In this document: in pieces, positions 60,924-64,000 of the stretch
Layout: each line of letters starts with the position of its first letter
Numbering within the stretch: position 1 is the first letter of the stretch
Assembly (NCBI RefSeq): GCF_020819595.1
Contig: NZ_JAJHNP010000016.1
Span: 62,001-126,000 of the forward strand
Reading direction: 5' to 3'
Length of the DNA: 64,000 bases
Origin: Streptomyces barringtoniae
GTDB lineage: Bacteria; Actinomycetota; Actinomycetes; Streptomycetales; Streptomycetaceae
The notes under the pieces: model-generated
Told to the model about the DNA's origin: nothing
The model's database searches: none
Seen by the model: only the letters and a program-made list of their open reading frames with translations
Position numbers and translations under genes: made by a program

Positions 60924-61919
60924 TCAGACACAGTCCCGCGCCCCTTCCCGGCGCTGCCCCACCGCCTGCACCAGGACGTTCCCGGCCTCTGTGCGTGCGT
61001 ACAGCACCGACCGTCCCGCCCGGCGTCGTGCGATGAGCCCCGCCTCCCGCAGCACCTTCAGATGGCGGCCCACCGAGCCCAGCGCCTGCCCGCTCACCGC
61101 CGTCAGCTGGGTGGTGCTCATGGGGGAGGCGAGGAGGACCAGCACCTCGGCCCTGGAGGGCCCGAGGAGCGCGCCCAAGGCGGACGGGACGGTTCGGATG
61201 CCCGCGTCGGCGAGGGCGCCGGCGCACGGGTAGACCGCCGCGTAGCGCACCCCGTCGTCCCAGGCGACCCAGCCCGCCCGCTGCACGGTCACCGGCACGA
61301 AGAGCAGCTCGGCCCCGGAGATCTCCCGGGGCGGGTACTCGTGGAGGTTGATCTGGAGCAGGTTCTCGCCGAGCCAGCGGGTGCGTCCGGGCCGCAGCTC
61401 GTCGAGCACGCTCACCCAGCCGCCCCGGCTCACCTGCGCGGTCCGCGCGACCACGTCCGCCTCCAGCACCCGCCGGCGCCGCTCCCAGGACGGCCGTACG
61501 GTCGTCTCCCACACCCACCGAAGGAGTACGGCCGCCCGCTCGGGCAGGTCGTCCCGGTCCAGCTCGGCGGGGAGCGGGCCGGCGAGCGCGGTGCGCAGAT
61601 GGGCGCGGGCCGCCTCCGGTGCCGTCGAGCGGACCCGGGCGACCTCGTCCGCGAAGGTCTCCCCGCCGCGGGGTGCCGGGGTCAGGAAGTCGGCGATCCA
61701 CTCCCGCCCGAGCCCGGCCCGCACCAGCCGTGCCGTCACCGGCTCGGCCGCCAGAAGCGCCCGGTAGACGGGCAGATGGGCGCGCAGCCACGCGTGCTCA
61801 CCGGGATGCGCGGCGTCCGCCACGTGCAGCAGCTTCAGACAGGCGAAGGTCTCGGCGAGCGGCGAGACCACGAACCGGCTGCGGGCGAGGGTGTCCGCGT
61901 TGAGCTGCCACAGGCCCAC
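60924..61919 (-). CDS. ArsR-type winged-helix regulator with N-terminal DUF5937-like domain
   Basis: A 331-residue protein. The first ~210 residues (VSPLAETFACLKLLHVADAA, RPGRTRWLGENLLQINLHEY) form a domain common in Streptomyces regulators. The C-terminal part (about 245-320) is an ArsR HTH: SRAEVLVLLASPMSTTQLTA, SVGRHLKVLREAGLI, RAGRSVLYARTEAG. GTG 61919 is preceded by GAGGGGG. It is divergent from an MFS exporter with an 87-bp shared promoter, so it very likely controls that transporter. Confidence 0.84.
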   Translation of the reverse strand: MGLWQLNADTLARSRFVVSPLAETFACLKLLHVADAAHPGEHAWLRAHLPVYRALLAAEPVTARLVRAGLGREWIADFLTPAPRGGETFADEVARVRSTAPEAARAHLRTALAGPLPAELDRDDLPERAAVLLRWVWETTVRPSWERRRRVLEADVVARTAQVSRGGWVSVLDELRPGRTRWLGENLLQINLHEYPPREISGAELLFVPVTVQRAGWVAWDDGVRYAAVYPCAGALADAGIRTVPSALGALLGPSRAEVLVLLASPMSTTQLTAVSGQALGSVGRHLKVLREAGLIARRRAGRSVLYARTEAGNVLVQAVGQRREGARDCV

Positions 61920-62006
61920 CTCGGCACCCCCCTCACGGCCGTACGAGCTTTCGCGCTGCGGCGAAACAATAACGAGCCCGTCCGTGCCCCGCCGAGACTG
62001 CCCGGC

Positions 62007-63203
62007 ATGTCCAGCTATCGATCCCTGTTCCGCACCCCGGAGTTCACCCCGCTCTTCCTCGGCTCGGCCGCGCAGACCGCCGCGCAGACGGTCGGCGGGC
62101 TGGCCCTGGGCACGCTCGTGTACCGGGCCACCGGCTCGCCGCTGCTGTCGGCGGTGAGCATGTTCGGCCCGTCGCTCGCCCAGGTGCTGGGCGCGACGTT
62201 CCTGCTGTCCGGCGCCGACCGGCTGCCCCCGCGTACGGCACTGTCCGTGATCGCGCTGGCCTTCGCGGCCGGTACGGCGGTGCAGGCGGTGCCCGGCCTG
62301 CCGGTCGGCGCGGTCTTCGGCGTCCTGCTGCTGCTGGGTCTCGTGGCCTCCCTCGGCGGCGGGGTCCGCTGGGGCCTGCTGAACGAGATCCTCGCCAAGG
62401 ACGGCTACCTGCCGGGGCGTTCGCTGTTCAACATGATGAGCGGGCTGATGCAGATCGCCGGGTTCGCCACCGGCGGCGCCCTGCTCGCGCTGCTCTCCCC
62501 GCGCGTGTGCCTGCTGCTGGCGGCGGCGCTGTACCTGCTGTCCGCGCTCGCCCTGCGCCTCGGCCTGAGTGCGCGCCCGGCCCGCAGCGGGGGCCGCCCC
62601 TCCGCGGCGGCGACCTGGCGCACCAACGCCCTGCTGTGGTCGTCCCGCCCGCGCCGCCTCACCTACCTCGGCCTGTGGCTGCCCAACGGGCTGGTCGTCG
62701 GCTGCGAGTCCCTGTACGTCCCGTACGCGCCGCACGCCGCCGGCACCCTGTTCGCCTGCGGGGCGTTCGGCATGCTCGCCGGCGATGTGACGGTGGGCCG
62801 ACTGGTGCCGTCCGCGGTGCGCCGCCGCCTGGCCACGCCCCTGTTGCTGCTGCTGGCGACGCCCTACCTGGTGTTCTGCGCGCACCCGCCGCTGCCGGTG
62901 GCGGCGGTGTGCGCGACGGTCGCCTCCGTGGGCTTCGGCGCGAGCCTCGTCCAGCAGGAGCGGCTGATGGAGCTGACCCCGGACGAACTCGCCGGCCAGG
63001 CCCTGGGGCTGCACTCCTCCGGCATGCTGACCATGCAGGGCGTGAGCGCCTCGCTGGCCGGCGCGGTGGCCCAACTCACCTCGCCCGCCGCGGGGATGAC
63101 GATGATGGCGGCGGGCTCGGTGTGTGTGACGCTGGCGCTCGCTACGGCTGCTCGGCGCTCTCCTCGGCCGGGGCGGGAGCCTGCTGCTGCCGAGGCACGC
63201 TGA
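62007..63203 (+). CDS. MFS transporter
   Basis: A 398-residue membrane protein with 11-12 hydrophobic segments and the MFS pattern of two six-helix halves around the charged loop near RPARSGGRPS. It starts SYRSLFRTPEFTPLFLGSAA, as in small-molecule efflux MFS proteins. The likely role is export controlled by the divergent ArsR-like gene. Its last 62 bp overlap the 3' end of the convergent slipin gene, an unusually long tail-to-tail overlap. Confidence 0.85.
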   Translation: MSSYRSLFRTPEFTPLFLGSAAQTAAQTVGGLALGTLVYRATGSPLLSAVSMFGPSLAQVLGATFLLSGADRLPPRTALSVIALAFAAGTAVQAVPGLPVGAVFGVLLLLGLVASLGGGVRWGLLNEILAKDGYLPGRSLFNMMSGLMQIAGFATGGALLALLSPRVCLLLAAALYLLSALALRLGLSARPARSGGRPSAAATWRTNALLWSSRPRRLTYLGLWLPNGLVVGCESLYVPYAPHAAGTLFACGAFGMLAGDVTVGRLVPSAVRRRLATPLLLLLATPYLVFCAHPPLPVAAVCATVASVGFGASLVQQERLMELTPDELAGQALGLHSSGMLTMQGVSASLAGAVAQLTSPAAGMTMMAAGSVCVTLALATAARRSPRPGREPAAAEAR

Positions 63204-63975
63204 GGTCGGCGTCGATCTTCTGCACGGTCCGGTCGAAGTAGCGCAGCAGCTCGACGGGGAAGGGCATCACGAGGGTCGAGTTCTTCTCGGCGGCGACCTC
63301 GACGACCGTCTGCAGCAGCCGCAGCTGCATGGCCTCCGGCGTGTCGGACATGATCCTCGACGCGTTGGCGAGCTGCTGTGCCGCCTGGAACTCACCGTCG
63401 GCGGTGATGACCCGGGCCCGCCGCTCCCGCTCGGCCTCGGCCTGCCGGGACATGGACCGCTTCAGCGACTCGGGCAGCTGGACGTCCTTGATCTCGACGC
63501 GGTCGATGTGGACGCCCCACCCGGCGGCCGGGCTGTCGATCATCAGCGCCAGCCCCTCGTGCAGCCGCTCCCGGTCACTCAGCAGGTCGTCCAGATCGCT
63601 CTTGCCGATGATGGAGCGCAGCGAGGACTGGGCGACCTGCCCGACGGCGAAGACGTAGTCCTGGACCTCGATGGCCGCGCGCACCGGGTCGGTCACCCGG
63701 AAGTACACGACCGCGTCGACCTTCACCGACACGTTGTCCCTGGTGATGCCCTCCTGGGTGGGCACGGGCATGGTCACGACCTGCACGTTGACCTTGCGCA
63801 TACGGTCGGCGAAGGGGATCAGGAACGTGATGCCGGGCTGCCGGTGACCCGGCAGGGCCTTGCCCCACCGGAACACGACCCCGCGCTCCACCTGGTTGAC
63901 CACCCGCATACCGCTCTTCAGCACGAGCAGCGCCAACAGCGCCACCACGACGACCGCCACCACGGTGCCTTCCAT
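63142..63975 (-). CDS. Slipin (SPFH/band-7 membrane-raft protein)
   Basis: A 277-residue SPFH protein: N-terminal membrane anchor (about 4-22), then the band-7 domain with VERGVVFRWGKALPGHRQPG, VTMPVPTQEGITRDNVSVKV and VYFRVTDPVRAAIEVQDY, a coiled-coil region rich in Glu/Arg (SMSRQAEAERERRAR) and a Pro/Ala/Glu tail. Stomatin-like proteins oligomerise at the membrane and often partner with an NfeD-type protease; none is inside the window, but the gene's upstream side is cut off at its end. Confidence 0.92.
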   Translation of the reverse strand: MEGTVVAVVVVALLALLVLKSGMRVVNQVERGVVFRWGKALPGHRQPGITFLIPFADRMRKVNVQVVTMPVPTQEGITRDNVSVKVDAVVYFRVTDPVRAAIEVQDYVFAVGQVAQSSLRSIIGKSDLDDLLSDRERLHEGLALMIDSPAAGWGVHIDRVEIKDVQLPESLKRSMSRQAEAERERRARVITADGEFQAAQQLANASRIMSDTPEAMQLRLLQTVVEVAAEKNSTLVMPFPVELLRYFDRTVQKIDADLSVPRQQQAPAPAEESAEQP

Positions 63976-64000
63976 GGCACTCCATTCCTCGCAACGGCAC

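Overview
The window is high-GC DNA with the codon bias, GTG starts, 4-bp GTGA/ATGA gene overlaps and gene families of a Streptomyces chromosome. Several genes are recognisable orthologues from the afsK-afsS-afsR-fbiC part of the S. coelicolor chromosome (identified from memory of the proteins, not by a search). No rRNA, tRNA, CRISPR array or insertion-sequence transposase was seen.

Layout. 1-3063: end of a GNAT acetyltransferase, an EamA exporter, a PNPOx-family flavoprotein and a CorA-type channel. 3074-6040: divergent thiolase-like aldolase and acyl-CoA dehydrogenase/deazaflavin oxidoreductase genes. 6098-8006: LysE/Lrp pair and a TetR regulator. 8129-11449: a VOC protein and the Ser/Thr kinase AfsK. 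11565-15595: a steroid-type CoA catabolic cluster (crotonase, DUF35, Ltp2-like aldolase, FadD3-like ligase). 15635-16706: a 1.07-kb inverted-repeat element with 60-bp tandem repeats and no gene. 16707-19477: AbiEi/DUF559-type gene and a WhiJ-like module (DUF397, HTH/DUF5753, ATPase). 19583-23002: afsS and afsR. 23182-30929: a second catabolic block (amidohydrolases, SDR, LLM oxidoreductases, aldehyde dehydrogenase, a Ddn-type protein). 31063-34113: a type VII-associated operon with a calpain/papain-like protease and a chagasin-like lipoprotein. 34110-36596: carotenoid oxygenase operon and its PadR regulator. 36589-42882: PHP hydrolase, LLM enzyme, fbiC and small envelope proteins. 42967-48553: STAND-TPR ATPase, hydrolase/TetR pair and a degenerate ADP-ribosylglycohydrolase. 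48576-53919: solute symporter, SDR and its divergent neighbour, membrane protein. 54106-59262: D,D-carboxypeptidase with a very long acidic tail, GPP34 protein and a second HTH/DUF397 module. 59386-64000: MerR, glutathione peroxidase, ArsR-like regulator/MFS pair and slipin.

How the parts connect. Eight copies of one palindrome (consensus ATCTGACGGNCCGTCAGAT) lie in the intergenic regions in front of the CoA/lipid catabolic genes over 47 kb, which implies one TetR-type regulon scattered through the window. The AfsK-AfsR-AfsS signalling cascade is complete, but its kinase and response genes are separated by one of these catabolic clusters. Coenzyme F420 is a second theme: FbiC makes the deazaflavin chromophore, and at least four nearby genes belong to F420-using families. 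The most novel-looking unit is the 31063-34113 operon, which reads as a secreted cysteine-protease effector with its own inhibitor as immunity protein.
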